From Chloroflexota bacterium (GTDB lineage Bacteria; Chloroflexota; Chloroflexia; Thermomicrobiales; UBA6265), in NCBI GenBank assembly GCA_023415845.1, contig JAEZJB010000281.1, forward strand, positions 1 to 16,515: DNA of 16,515 nt, read 5' to 3'. The translations under genes and the position numbers were made by a program. Under the pieces are notes generated by a model, which saw nothing but the letters and a program-made list of their open reading frames with translations, ran no database searches and was not told the origin of the DNA. Every line of letters starts with the position of its first letter. Position 1 is the stretch's first letter. Below are positions 7,192-14,344 of this stretch, in pieces.

Positions 7192-8388
7192 TTATTGGTA
7201 CATCACAAACAAGGGCGATGGGTCGAGGTTCACGATGTCCTCGGCTGACATGAGGGGTACGTCCTGCCGATAGAAGAGCTTGACACCGGCGTATTCCACT
7301 GGCGTGACATTGTTGACGAACTCGTACGTCGATTTCTTGAGCTCGGGTGGTCCCCATCCGTCCGCATCGATCACCAGTTGCACGCCAGGGATCGGTACGA
7401 TCTGATCCTTGTGGGTGATCATGGACTCCTTGAACTGGTGCACGATCAGAACCTTGGGAGAGACATCCGCTTCATTGGCCAGGTCAACCAGCCAACGTTG
7501 CGCCCATTCGACATCTACCGCATCGATGCTCCCAATGTGTTCACCGGGGATTTGTCCTTCATCCATGGCAAATTCAGGATCGATGGCGAGGTGAACGTGC
7601 TCCTGCTGCAGCCAGGGGCGCAGGCCCTTCACGTCGTTCTCCACGGTGCGGTAGCCAACCTGTGCATCGAGGATCAGGAGCAGGCCATTTTCGCGAGTGA
7701 AACTCGCGTACTCGTCGAGCACGCTCGATGGCGTATCGAGCAAATAGCTTCCGTCAGCCTGAGGTTCCCTTTGCGCGACGGAGGCTATGACCTCGAAAGC
7801 AAGAACGACTGGCCGAGAGGGATCTGCTTCCTCGTATTCCGCAGCCTGCTCACGCAGCAGCTCCAGCAGGCGCTGCATGTCGTACTCACCCAGCACGCCC
7901 ATATCTGGATTGCCTGGGAAGCCATAGAACGAGAGGATCCGATTGTTCGGAAGAATGCCGCCGACCGTGGTGGGTGCTTCATCCTGAAGCTGCGGCTGCA
8001 CTTGCAGATCGGGCAGGATCGCGCCACTCGCCGCATCGCCGCTGTCCTGCACCTCCGGACTGTCAGTGATCTGCAGGGCATCGGTCGAGATGTCGGGCGC
8101 TACTGTTGGCTGGGGAACGGCGAACTCAATATCGGGAGTTTCGGGCACGTGTGCGACGAGGGCGTTACCAGCGGTATGGACTGTGACACGACCCGGACCG
8201 GCTAACCAGAACGACCCAATGATCAGGGCGGAGACGACCAGGAAAGCAAGGGCGCGCTCGCCGGGAAACCGAGCAAAGAACGCAACGAGACGAGACTGGG
8301 CGTCGACAGACCAGCGACGGGGTCGGTGGGGCTGTGGCTCCGGAGCCTCAATCCAATCTGATGTAAACGGCCTCGGTGACTGGGGCAT
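7192..8388 (-). CDS. Membrane-anchored protein of unknown function, possibly TIM-barrel/glycosidase-like
   Basis: From the ATG at 8388 it is 398 residues: a proline- and basic-rich cytoplasmic tail (1-44), one hydrophobic segment (45-63, ALAFLVVSALIIGSFWLAG), a low-complexity acidic/proline linker (about 75-145) and a C-terminal domain (147-398). That domain shows alternating strand-like segments ending in acidic or polar residues: ILSFYGFPGNPDMGVLG (151-167), VVLAFEV (194-200), LLLILDAQ (236-243), VHLAIDPEF (265-273), VLIVHQF (313-319), VQLVIDADG (336-344), and the terminus PSPLFVMYQ. This pattern suggests a (beta/alpha)8 barrel like those of glycoside hydrolases. I recall similar uncharacterised secreted proteins in Actinobacteria, but cannot search. 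Other in-frame ATGs lie at 8406 and 8427; none has a clear Shine-Dalgarno site, so the start is uncertain. A possible -10 (CATAGT on the minus strand, 8520-8515) argues against the GTG at 8535. Confidence 0.75.
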   Translation of the reverse strand: MPQSPRPFTSDWIEAPEPQPHRPRRWSVDAQSRLVAFFARFPGERALAFLVVSALIIGSFWLAGPGRVTVHTAGNALVAHVPETPDIEFAVPQPTVAPDISTDALQITDSPEVQDSGDAASGAILPDLQVQPQLQDEAPTTVGGILPNNRILSFYGFPGNPDMGVLGEYDMQRLLELLREQAAEYEEADPSRPVVLAFEVIASVAQREPQADGSYLLDTPSSVLDEYASFTRENGLLLILDAQVGYRTVENDVKGLRPWLQQEHVHLAIDPEFAMDEGQIPGEHIGSIDAVDVEWAQRWLVDLANEADVSPKVLIVHQFKESMITHKDQIVPIPGVQLVIDADGWGPPELKKSTYEFVNNVTPVEYAGVKLFYRQDVPLMSAEDIVNLDPSPLFVMYQ

Positions 8389-8628
8389 ATGCGAGCAGGG
8401 TGGCATCCGGGCGGGAACCGGAGGCATGAAGATGGGGAGCGCACCCACCCGATTCTCGCGGGAACGCAACGTGGGGAACGCCCGGGCGGGAATCTGACCC
8501 AGAGCACAACCTTCACTATGCCACGGCCAACCCACGACTTGCGAATCGCCGAAGCATGCCTGCAGATACCCACCAATGCCCTAACTACCCATTGTGGTGG
8601 CCAGGGCAACGTGAAAATGGAAGTTTCG
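8389..8628. other. Spacer between L,D-transpeptidase and anchored unknown protein
   Basis: The 240-bp gap carries no gene I can support. A possible minus-strand -10 element (CATAGT at 8520-8515) could drive the downstream gene. No clear terminator follows the transpeptidase; only an imperfect long-loop pairing of CCACCA with TGGTGG is seen, so read-through is possible. Confidence 0.35.
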
Positions 8629-10302
8629 CTACCAGCTGTTCTCCGTGCGGCAGATCACAGGCGTCCCGATTGTGGCCCAATCCCAGAAAAACCGGGCATC
8701 GGCCAGCAGGAGATTGAGGCAGCCATGGCTGCCCGGTCGACCAATGGTTTCGGCGTTCTTCCACCATGCATAGTGCAGGGCGTGGCCGCGGTCGGTGAAA
8801 TACTGGGTAAAGAGGACGTCCTTCAAAACGTAAAAGTTTTCGGCACCAATCGAACCGCTTTCCATGGTCTCGTTCGCGACACGATGGTTGATGGCGTACC
8901 ACCCCGGTGGCGTTTCCCAACCGGGCATGCCCGTGGTGGTCACCACGGTGCGAACGGGAATTCGTCCTTCATACGCCACCATGAGTTGCTGGGTGAGATG
9001 AACGTCGATCCATTTGCCGGATTGGGGTGCGTCGGCAAAGAGCGGAGGAGGAGAGACGGGTGCAGAGCGGCGAAGGTTGCGGGCGTAAACGTAGCCACCT
9101 CCTTCGAGTTGCGCCCACGTAATCTGGTTCTCGACCACGGCCTCGCCACGAACCCAGCCAGTGACCACGAGCGGGGCATCGGCTTCGATCGTACGGAGGG
9201 ACGGACTCGTGGTGGAAGGGGCACGACGAACGTTGGTTTCCCCAAGTGCTGACCCGGTCCAGACATCGAGGCGCCAACTGGACGCCGCCTCCGCCGGAGG
9301 GTCAGGCCTCTCGGTGAGGAAGTCGCGAGAAACCCAACCGGCGAACCCGTCGACGTAGCCGCCAACCCAGGCGCCGGTGTCGTGGGGCGCCGCAATGAAC
9401 TCGGCATTGTCGGGAACTGTGGCGATCACCTCGGCATCCCCAAAAGGTCCGGACCGCAGGTTCAGTCCTCCATCGGCCCGAATAAGCCACGTTGTGCCAT
9501 TGGTTGGCGGAGTGGGACGAAACGCCTCGTCCGAAGCCATGAGTTGCGAGACAACCTCGGCATTCACGGGATCAATGGTGACCTCGCCTCCGCCATGCTG
9601 CCGCACCACTGCGTTGGCAAATACCTGGATGGTATCTCCGCCCCGAATCAGAGCTTCTCCCTGTGGCTCACCGAGGATCTGCGCACCTCCGTGCAGATTC
9701 CAGAAGTTGGCGATAGCACCCGAGATCGTGTGCCCCTGGCTCCCAACAACGACACAACTTGAACTCGACGCCGTGCAGACACCGGGACCGGCCTGACCAG
9801 CGGCAGGATCGATTGACCTGAGTTTTGTCGTCGGGATCGCAGTGCCACCAAGGGTTCCCTGATCCGGACGATGCAGCAGAGCGAGACCGGCGAAGTCCTG
9901 GCGGATGCCACCATCCGACTCCGAGTACCGGGGCTCAGACAACGGCGGACCGATTACCTCTTCACCGCCCGCAAGTTCCCAGGCAGCGAGGAATGGAGCG
10001 GAGAGATTGTGACCGGTAGCGGGAAAGTACCTACCAATGGACTCGTCGACCTGCTCCAACACCAACGCCGAATCCTGATCCGGGGCGATGGTTGGCTGGA
10101 CCTGTGGCTCGATGATCTGATCGGACTGGTCCACCGGAGTCTCGGAAACCGGGGTTCCATCATCTGGCTGAATGGGTGGCGACTCCTGACCACGAGCAGT
10201 GAAAGGGAGCAACATACCGCCAGCGAGCGCGAGCATCCCGCGGAGGACCACTCGGCGCGAGTGACCGGGACGTGAATGGGAATGTGACGTGCTAGGAGAC
10301 AT
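8629..10302 (-). CDS. L,D-transpeptidase (YkuD) with SH3b domains and N-terminal repeats
   Basis: A 557-residue exported enzyme. From the ATG at 10302 the N terminus holds a Tat-type signal HSRRVVLRGMLALAGGMLLP (14-33) ending TARGQ. Two copies of an FxxxW...GGxxxxGxPxxE repeat follow (about 98-124 and 191-217), then two bacterial SH3-like domains (271-329, containing LNLRSGPFGDAEVIATV; 343-410, containing TNVRRAPSTTSPSL). The C-terminal YkuD domain (430-551) has HALHYAWW (507-514) and the catalytic SHGC (525-528, Cys528), followed by LN instead of the common IR. YkuD enzymes cross-link peptidoglycan 3-3 or attach proteins to it. AGAGAAG lies eight bases before the ATG; an upstream in-frame start at 10395 would put the signal mid-protein. 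The SH3b domains probably bind the cell wall. The gene is divergent from the oxidoreductase at 10434. Confidence 0.92.
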   Translation of the reverse strand: MSPSTSHSHSRPGHSRRVVLRGMLALAGGMLLPFTARGQESPPIQPDDGTPVSETPVDQSDQIIEPQVQPTIAPDQDSALVLEQVDESIGRYFPATGHNLSAPFLAAWELAGGEEVIGPPLSEPRYSESDGGIRQDFAGLALLHRPDQGTLGGTAIPTTKLRSIDPAAGQAGPGVCTASSSSCVVVGSQGHTISGAIANFWNLHGGAQILGEPQGEALIRGGDTIQVFANAVVRQHGGGEVTIDPVNAEVVSQLMASDEAFRPTPPTNGTTWLIRADGGLNLRSGPFGDAEVIATVPDNAEFIAAPHDTGAWVGGYVDGFAGWVSRDFLTERPDPPAEAASSWRLDVWTGSALGETNVRRAPSTTSPSLRTIEADAPLVVTGWVRGEAVVENQITWAQLEGGGYVYARNLRRSAPVSPPPLFADAPQSGKWIDVHLTQQLMVAYEGRIPVRTVVTTTGMPGWETPPGWYAINHRVANETMESGSIGAENFYVLKDVLFTQYFTDRGHALHYAWWKNAETIGRPGSHGCLNLLLADARFFWDWATIGTPVICRTENSW

Positions 10303-10343
10303 GAGGCTTCTCTGGAAATGACTACTGATCCAACAATCCGCCA

Positions 10344-10362
10344 CCCAGATTTGTAGACTGGG
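10344..10362. promoter_or_regulatory. Inverted repeat in a divergent promoter region
   Basis: CCCAG at 10344-10348 and CTGGG at 10358-10362 form a 19-bp interrupted palindrome centred between two divergent genes (starts at 10302 minus and 10434 plus). Its position fits an operator acting on one or both promoters. The arms are only 5 bp, so chance is a real alternative. Confidence 0.25.
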
Positions 10363-10433
10363 CGACGACAGTTCTTTCCCTGAAACGACTGGCACGAACG
10401 GATGGTGTTACGAACGACCGGGGTGGCGACGCA

Positions 10434-11321
10434 ATGACGAATGCATTGAGGGTTGGCGCAGTCTTTCCGCAAACCGAGATGAGCGCAGACCGAGCGGAGA
10501 TTCGATCGTGGATCGAGGGCGTGCGCGACCTGGGGTTTCAGCATGTGCTGGCCTACGATCACGTGCTGAGCGGAGACCAGACCTACCACTTTCCGAAACT
10601 GGTCGGTCGCTATGACGAAACAAAACCATTCCAGGAAGTCATGGTGTTGTTTGGCTACATGGCAGCCATCGCGCCGGAGATGGAAGCGGTCTCCGGGGTG
10701 GTGATCCTTCCCCAGCGACAGACCGCCCTGGTGGCGAAACAGGCGGCCACGGTGGACATCCTGACCGGCGGCAGGTTGCGACTCGGAGTAGGGATCGGCT
10801 GGAACGACATCGAGTACCAGGGACTCAACGAGACGTTCACGAACCGTGGAAAGCGGTTGGAAGAGCAGATCGATCTGCTCCGACGCCTGTGGCAGCAGCC
10901 AATCATCAGCTACGAGGGCCAATGGCACACGATCGACCATGCCGGACTCGCTCCCCTGCCGATCCAACGGCCGATTCCGATATGGATTGGCGGAAGCGCA
11001 GATGTCGCGTTGCAGCGAGCGGCCCGCATCGCAGATGGATTCATCTCGAACAATGGCGTAAACCTCGACCGGTCAGCGCATGAAGTGAACGTCATTCGCG
11101 CGGAATTGGAGCGAATTGGGCGCCCACCGACCAGCTTCGGGTTCGAGCCGCGATTGAATCTTGCCGAGGACTCGGACGCTACCTGGCGACAGGCAATTGC
11201 CTGGTGGCAGGAGCAGGGTGCCACGCACGTCTCGATCAACACGATGGGCGCTGGCTGCGTCTCCATCAATGACCATCTGGCGGGCCTGGCGCGGATCAAG
11301 CGTGTACTGGACGACCTGTGA
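10434..11321 (+). CDS. LLM-class (F420-dependent type) oxidoreductase
   Basis: A 295-residue luciferase-like monooxygenase-fold protein. Family signs are an N-terminal beta strand (RVGAVFPQTEM), WIEGVRDLGFQHVLAYDHVL (27-46), the segment AAIAPEMEAVSGVVILPQRQ (about 77-96), VAKQAATVDILTGGRLRLGVGIGWNDIEYQ (100-129) and PIPIWIGGSADVALQRAARIADGF. These match the F420-dependent oxidoreductase branch, in which an (alpha/beta)8 barrel holds coenzyme F420 or FMN and moves a hydride to or from small organic substrates. The substrate cannot be predicted. Length is typical. The ATG at 10434 has a GGGGTGG ribosome-site-like stretch seven bases upstream. It is transcribed alone, divergent from the L,D-transpeptidase and ending at the hairpin near 11391. 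If F420 is the cofactor, the organism should carry F420 biosynthesis genes elsewhere. Confidence 0.9.
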   Translation: MTNALRVGAVFPQTEMSADRAEIRSWIEGVRDLGFQHVLAYDHVLSGDQTYHFPKLVGRYDETKPFQEVMVLFGYMAAIAPEMEAVSGVVILPQRQTALVAKQAATVDILTGGRLRLGVGIGWNDIEYQGLNETFTNRGKRLEEQIDLLRRLWQQPIISYEGQWHTIDHAGLAPLPIQRPIPIWIGGSADVALQRAARIADGFISNNGVNLDRSAHEVNVIRAELERIGRPPTSFGFEPRLNLAEDSDATWRQAIAWWQEQGATHVSINTMGAGCVSINDHLAGLARIKRVLDDL

Positions 11322-11390
11322 TGATGTTGGCCTGACGCGCCCGGGCGGTGCCTAAAAGCCGGGGCAACGAGCGTGTTTGCCACCAGATGA

Positions 11391-11422
11391 AACACCCCCG
11401 ATGCTGGAGCATCGGGGGTGTT
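11391..11422. terminator. Bidirectional terminator between convergent genes
   Basis: A 14-bp perfect stem, 11391-11404 against 11409-11422, closes on the tetraloop TGGA. It begins 70 bases after the oxidoreductase stop and ends 27 bases past the stop of the minus-strand peptidase gene. The stem ends in AA/TT pairs, so both strands carry short T runs at the 3' arm. This is the clearest hairpin in the window. Confidence 0.9.
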
Positions 11423-11448
11423 CGTGTTGATGAGTGCTTTTGGCTGGC

Positions 11449-12132
11449 CTAGTCGCGCCGGCCCGAGATGAGCGACACGTAATAGAGCAAGGTAAGGAGC
11501 GACGTCACGAAAGCCGCGACGTACGTCCAGGCTGCCGCGCTCAGCACGGCGGCGACGCCCTTGCTGTCTTCTCCACCGCGAACGCCACCATCGGCCAGTC
11601 CGACCGCGACCAGAGCCTCCTTCGCCCGACGTGAAGCGTCGAACTCAACCGGGAGCGTGACCAACGTAAAGATGGTCGTGAGCGAGAAGAGGATGACGCC
11701 GATCCAGGACATGTACTGATTGTTCATCAGGATGCCGAGGAAGAGAATCCCGAACCCAAGCTTGGAGCCAATATTGACGGCCGGCACGATGGCGGTGCGG
11801 ACCTTGAGGGCCGAGTACCCCTGCGCGTGCTGGATGGCGTGGCCGGCCTCGTGAGCGGCGATGCCGATGGCGGAAATCGAGTTCACGCCGTAGACACCCT
11901 GCGAGAGCCGAAGCACGCGGTCGCGCGGGTCGTAGTGATCGGTCAGTTCGCCCTGAACGGGCTCGATGGCCACTCCCTGAAGCCCTTCAGCGTCGAGAAT
12001 CCGGCGGGCGGCCTGCGCACCGGTGGCGACGGCGGGTACCTGTGAATATTTCTTGTACGTTCCCTGCACCTTTGCCTGTGCCCAGAGGGACAGAATGAGG
12101 GCCGGGGCCATTAGGATGATGTACAGGAGCAT
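11449..12132 (-). CDS. Membrane zinc metallopeptidase, YugP-like
   Basis: A 227-residue integral-membrane protein of the neutral zinc metallopeptidase family PF04298. The zinc motif HEAGH is at 94-98 (IAAHEAGHAIQHAQGYSALK), and the third ligand is probably Glu163 in LPVEFDASRRA. Hydrophobic segments lie at 2-18, about 124-138, 141-161 and 198-218. The length matches YugP homologues (about 225-230 residues). The frame stays open upstream as far as 12426, overlapping the divergent gene, but the family start MLLYIILMAPALILS and AAGGA nine bases before it support the ATG at 12132. The substrates of this family are largely unknown; a role in membrane protein quality control is often suggested, which is inference. 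It is transcribed divergently from the prenyl synthase gene. Confidence 0.93.
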   Translation of the reverse strand: MLLYIILMAPALILSLWAQAKVQGTYKKYSQVPAVATGAQAARRILDAEGLQGVAIEPVQGELTDHYDPRDRVLRLSQGVYGVNSISAIGIAAHEAGHAIQHAQGYSALKVRTAIVPAVNIGSKLGFGILFLGILMNNQYMSWIGVILFSLTTIFTLVTLPVEFDASRRAKEALVAVGLADGGVRGGEDSKGVAAVLSAAAWTYVAAFVTSLLTLLYYVSLISGRRD

Positions 12133-12244
12133 GAAGTTCGTTCCTTGTGGTGATACGTCAGCGATTCGGCTCTGATAGAGTCGTGGCGCATGCGCCGGAC
12201 TGGCGTGATGTCCCCTTTTTCCTCCGACTCTCATTCTACAAGAA

Positions 12245-13369
12245 ATGGTTCCCCGATCGTGGCACACTGACCGTACGTTAGGGGAGGTCATCCGGACTCG
12301 CCGGAGGGAGACAACCATCAACACGCTGCTGACTGACATTAAAGATCGATTCGATCCGATGCTCGAGCGTGAGCTTGAGCAGGCCGTGGCGCAGATCGAC
12401 GGCTCCGCCCCGCTGCTGGGGCGCATGGTGAGATTTCACCTGGGCTGGGTCGAACCGGATGGAGCGCCGACGGATCGAACGGTGCGCCAGACGATCCAAG
12501 GAAAGCGCATCCGGCCCTACCTGACGCTGCTGACGACCGAGGCCCTTGGGGGAACGCCGGACAACGCGATTCCCATCGCGGCGGCGATCGAACTGTTGCA
12601 CAACTTCACGCTGATCCACGACGACATCCAGGACCGAAGCCCGAATCGTCGTCATCGGGCGACGGTGTGGCGAGTGTGGGGTGACGCGCAGGCGATCAAT
12701 GCGGGTGATGCCCTGTTTGCGGCGGCCCAGCGAACCTTGCTGCGAACACCCCTGGCGGCGGTGGCAGCGCCGACGTTGCTCCACGTGAGTGATGCGTTCA
12801 ACGCGATGACGACAGAGATCGTTCGTGGACAGACTGCCGACCTGGAATTCGAACACGCCAGCAGCGTGACGGCGGACGATTACCTAACGATGATCCGGGG
12901 GAAGACGGCGGCCATTCTCCGCTTTTCGGCATGGGCCGGCGCCGTGGCAGCGGGCCAGAGCGAGGCGGTGGCTGCCAGCCTGGGCGAGCTTGGCGAAGCG
13001 CTCGGGATCGGATTCCAGATCCGGGACGACATTCTCGGGGTCTGGGGGGCGAATGACGAGACCGGGAAGGACCAGGGCGACGACATTCGCCGCAAGAAGA
13101 AGTCCCTGCCAATCCTGCTGCTGACGGAGCAGGCGACGCCAGATGACACCGACCGCCTGGCTGCGCTTTACAAGGCTGAAGTTATCGACGAAGCCGGGGT
13201 GGAGGAGGTGCGAGCAATGCTCGACCGACACGACATCGAATCCCAGGCCATGGCGATGATGTCGGCGTACCACCAGAAGGCGAGCGCGGCATTGGAGACC
13301 AGTGTGCCCGCCGAGCGTCGGGATGCACTGGCCAGTCTGCTGCACATGCTCGACACACGCGTCTCCTGA
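12245..13369 (+). CDS. Polyprenyl diphosphate synthase (trans-isoprenyl type)
   Basis: Up to 374 residues. It condenses isopentenyl diphosphate with allylic diphosphates to make C15-C20 or longer prenyl chains for quinones, carotenoids or lipid carriers. From the ATG at 12245: GKRIRP (86-91) binds IPP, the first Asp-rich motif is DDIQD (126-130) with RSPNRR after it, GQTADLEFE (195-203), GKT (219-221), and the second Asp motif is DDILG (261-265), a common DDxxG variant, followed by KKKSLPI. Phe at five residues before DDIQD hints at a short or medium chain product. The start is unclear: the ATG at 12245 has no good ribosome site, whereas AGGGAG stands six bases before an in-frame ATC at 12317, exactly where family similarity begins (NTLLTDIKDRFDPMLE). 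It is 27 bp upstream of recX, probably one transcript. Confidence 0.92.
   Translation: MVPRSWHTDRTLGEVIRTRRRETTINTLLTDIKDRFDPMLERELEQAVAQIDGSAPLLGRMVRFHLGWVEPDGAPTDRTVRQTIQGKRIRPYLTLLTTEALGGTPDNAIPIAAAIELLHNFTLIHDDIQDRSPNRRHRATVWRVWGDAQAINAGDALFAAAQRTLLRTPLAAVAAPTLLHVSDAFNAMTTEIVRGQTADLEFEHASSVTADDYLTMIRGKTAAILRFSAWAGAVAAGQSEAVAASLGELGEALGIGFQIRDDILGVWGANDETGKDQGDDIRRKKKSLPILLLTEQATPDDTDRLAALYKAEVIDEAGVEEVRAMLDRHDIESQAMAMMSAYHQKASAALETSVPAERRDALASLLHMLDTRVS
12303..12319 (+). promoter_or_regulatory. Strong Shine-Dalgarno facing an ATC codon
   Basis: GGAGGGAG at 12303-12310 followed by ACAACC and then ATC (12317-12319) has ideal ribosome-site spacing, but ATC is not a normal start codon. A TACGTT box at 12274-12279 resembles a -10 element and, if used, would place the transcription start downstream of the ATG at 12245. 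Together these favour initiation at or near 12317. Confidence 0.4.
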
Positions 13370-13396
13370 ACGTGCGTCACGAAAGGGGAGCCAACC

Positions 13397-14092
13397 ATGC
13401 GGAAACGGCGACCTGATCTGGCAGAAGACGAGAAACCGGCACCGCGACCAGGCCGCATCACCGATCTCTCAGCGCAGGCTCGTGACGCCGAACGGTTCAA
13501 TGTCTTCATCGAAGGCACCTTTGCCTTTGGCCTCGCCGGCACAGTGGTCGAGCGAGAGGGATTGCGGGTCGGACAGGAGTTATCCCAGGACGACCTCGAC
13601 CGGTTGCTGGCCGCGGAAGCCTATTTCCGGGCGCTGAACGCGGCGCTGCATTTTCTCGCCTATCGGCCGCGCTCCGAGGGCGAGATTCGCCAACGCCTGC
13701 GACGGAGCGATACCGCGAACGAGGTGATCGACTCGGTGCTGGAGCAGCTCCGCGAGTGGCGATATGTCGATGATGAGGACTTTGCCCAGCGCTGGATCGA
13801 GAATCGCTCACAACACCGGCCGCGCGGCGCACGTCTCCTGACGCAGGAACTGCGGGCCAAGGGCGTTGATCCGGAGGTGGTGAGCCGAACGATCGAGGAG
13901 GCCGAGCTGGATGAGACGGCGCAGGCGATGGAGGCTGCACGCAAGCGTTGGCAGCAGCTCGCATCGCTCGAGCCGGACGTGCGGGAGAGACGGCTGATCG
14001 GCTTCCTCCAGCGCCGGGGATTTGGGTACGACTCCATTCGCCAGGTGCTCGAGGCATTGCGTACCGAGGAAGAGATGCCTGACGAGGCGTAG
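13397..14092 (+). CDS. recX: Regulatory protein RecX
   Basis: A 231-residue RecX, a modulator that binds and restrains RecA filaments. The N-terminal extension contains RITDLSAQARDAERFNVFIEG and FAFGLAGTVVEREGLRVGQEL (about 20-62), typical of RecX from Chloroflexota and Firmicutes. The three-helix repeats follow: ALHFLAYRPRSEGEIRQRL (83-101), VIDSVLEQLREWRYVDDEDFAQRWIENR (110-137), then RGARLLTQELRAKGVDPEVV and RERRLIGFLQRRGFGYDSIRQVLEAL near the end. GGGAG lies seven bases before the ATG. It follows the prenyl synthase by 27 bp, so co-transcription is likely. recA is not next to it, which is common outside the enterics. Assignment is confident. Confidence 0.92.
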   Translation: MRKRRPDLAEDEKPAPRPGRITDLSAQARDAERFNVFIEGTFAFGLAGTVVEREGLRVGQELSQDDLDRLLAAEAYFRALNAALHFLAYRPRSEGEIRQRLRRSDTANEVIDSVLEQLREWRYVDDEDFAQRWIENRSQHRPRGARLLTQELRAKGVDPEVVSRTIEEAELDETAQAMEAARKRWQQLASLEPDVRERRLIGFLQRRGFGYDSIRQVLEALRTEEEMPDEA

Positions 14093-14149
14093 CCACCTCG
14101 CGGGCCCCGCCAAACAACCTGGTGACAGACGCGGCACCGAACACGGTTG

Positions 14150-14158
14150 TGGTACGAT
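14150..14158 (+). promoter_or_regulatory. Possible extended -10 promoter for the MBL/pyrG region
   Basis: TGG at 14150-14152 directly followed by TACGAT at 14153-14158 looks like an extended -10 box. No -35 match is found at the normal distance. It would produce a leader of about 180 nt before the ATG at 14345. Confidence 0.35.
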
Positions 14159-14266
14159 GAAGGAGGCTGCGGAAGGACGCACGTCACTCGGCACCAGCAC
14201 CTCCTCTCCCACCCCCATTGATCACCAATCTGGCCAGCAACAGCATCGCTTCGGCACCCCTCGCGG

Positions 14267-14290
14267 CAGCCAGGCGTTGGCTGGGTTTTT
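14267..14290 (+). terminator. Terminator-like hairpin inside the MBL gene leader
   Basis: CAGCCA (14267-14272) pairs with TGGCTG (14278-14283) around a 5-nt loop, followed by GG and TTTTT (14286-14290). A second stem, GCGGCT (14306-14311) / AGCCGC (14316-14321), follows at once, and GGCTGG (14279-14284) can instead pair with CCAGCC (14314-14319). It either ends the prenyl synthase-recX transcript or acts as an attenuator for the next gene; competing pairings favour the latter possibility without proving it. Confidence 0.5.
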
Positions 14291-14344
14291 GCGTTGGGCC
14301 AACTTGCGGCTAACCAGCCGCGCTGACAGGAGACACGTCCACAA

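Noticed and set aside
7079..7357. N-terminal extension of the PNPOx-like protein
   Set aside because: The added residues are Arg/Ser/His-rich, unlike a folded domain, and overlap the 3' end of the neighbouring gene; the family begins at the ATG at 7078.
12133..12426. N-terminal extension of the YugP-like peptidase
   Set aside because: It would overlap the divergent prenyl synthase gene, looks non-coding, and would bury the membrane segment that normally starts the protein.
13506..14144. Long minus-strand frame opposite recX
   Set aside because: Pro/Arg/Ser-rich translation typical of antisense frames in high-GC DNA; recX on the plus strand is clearly the real gene.
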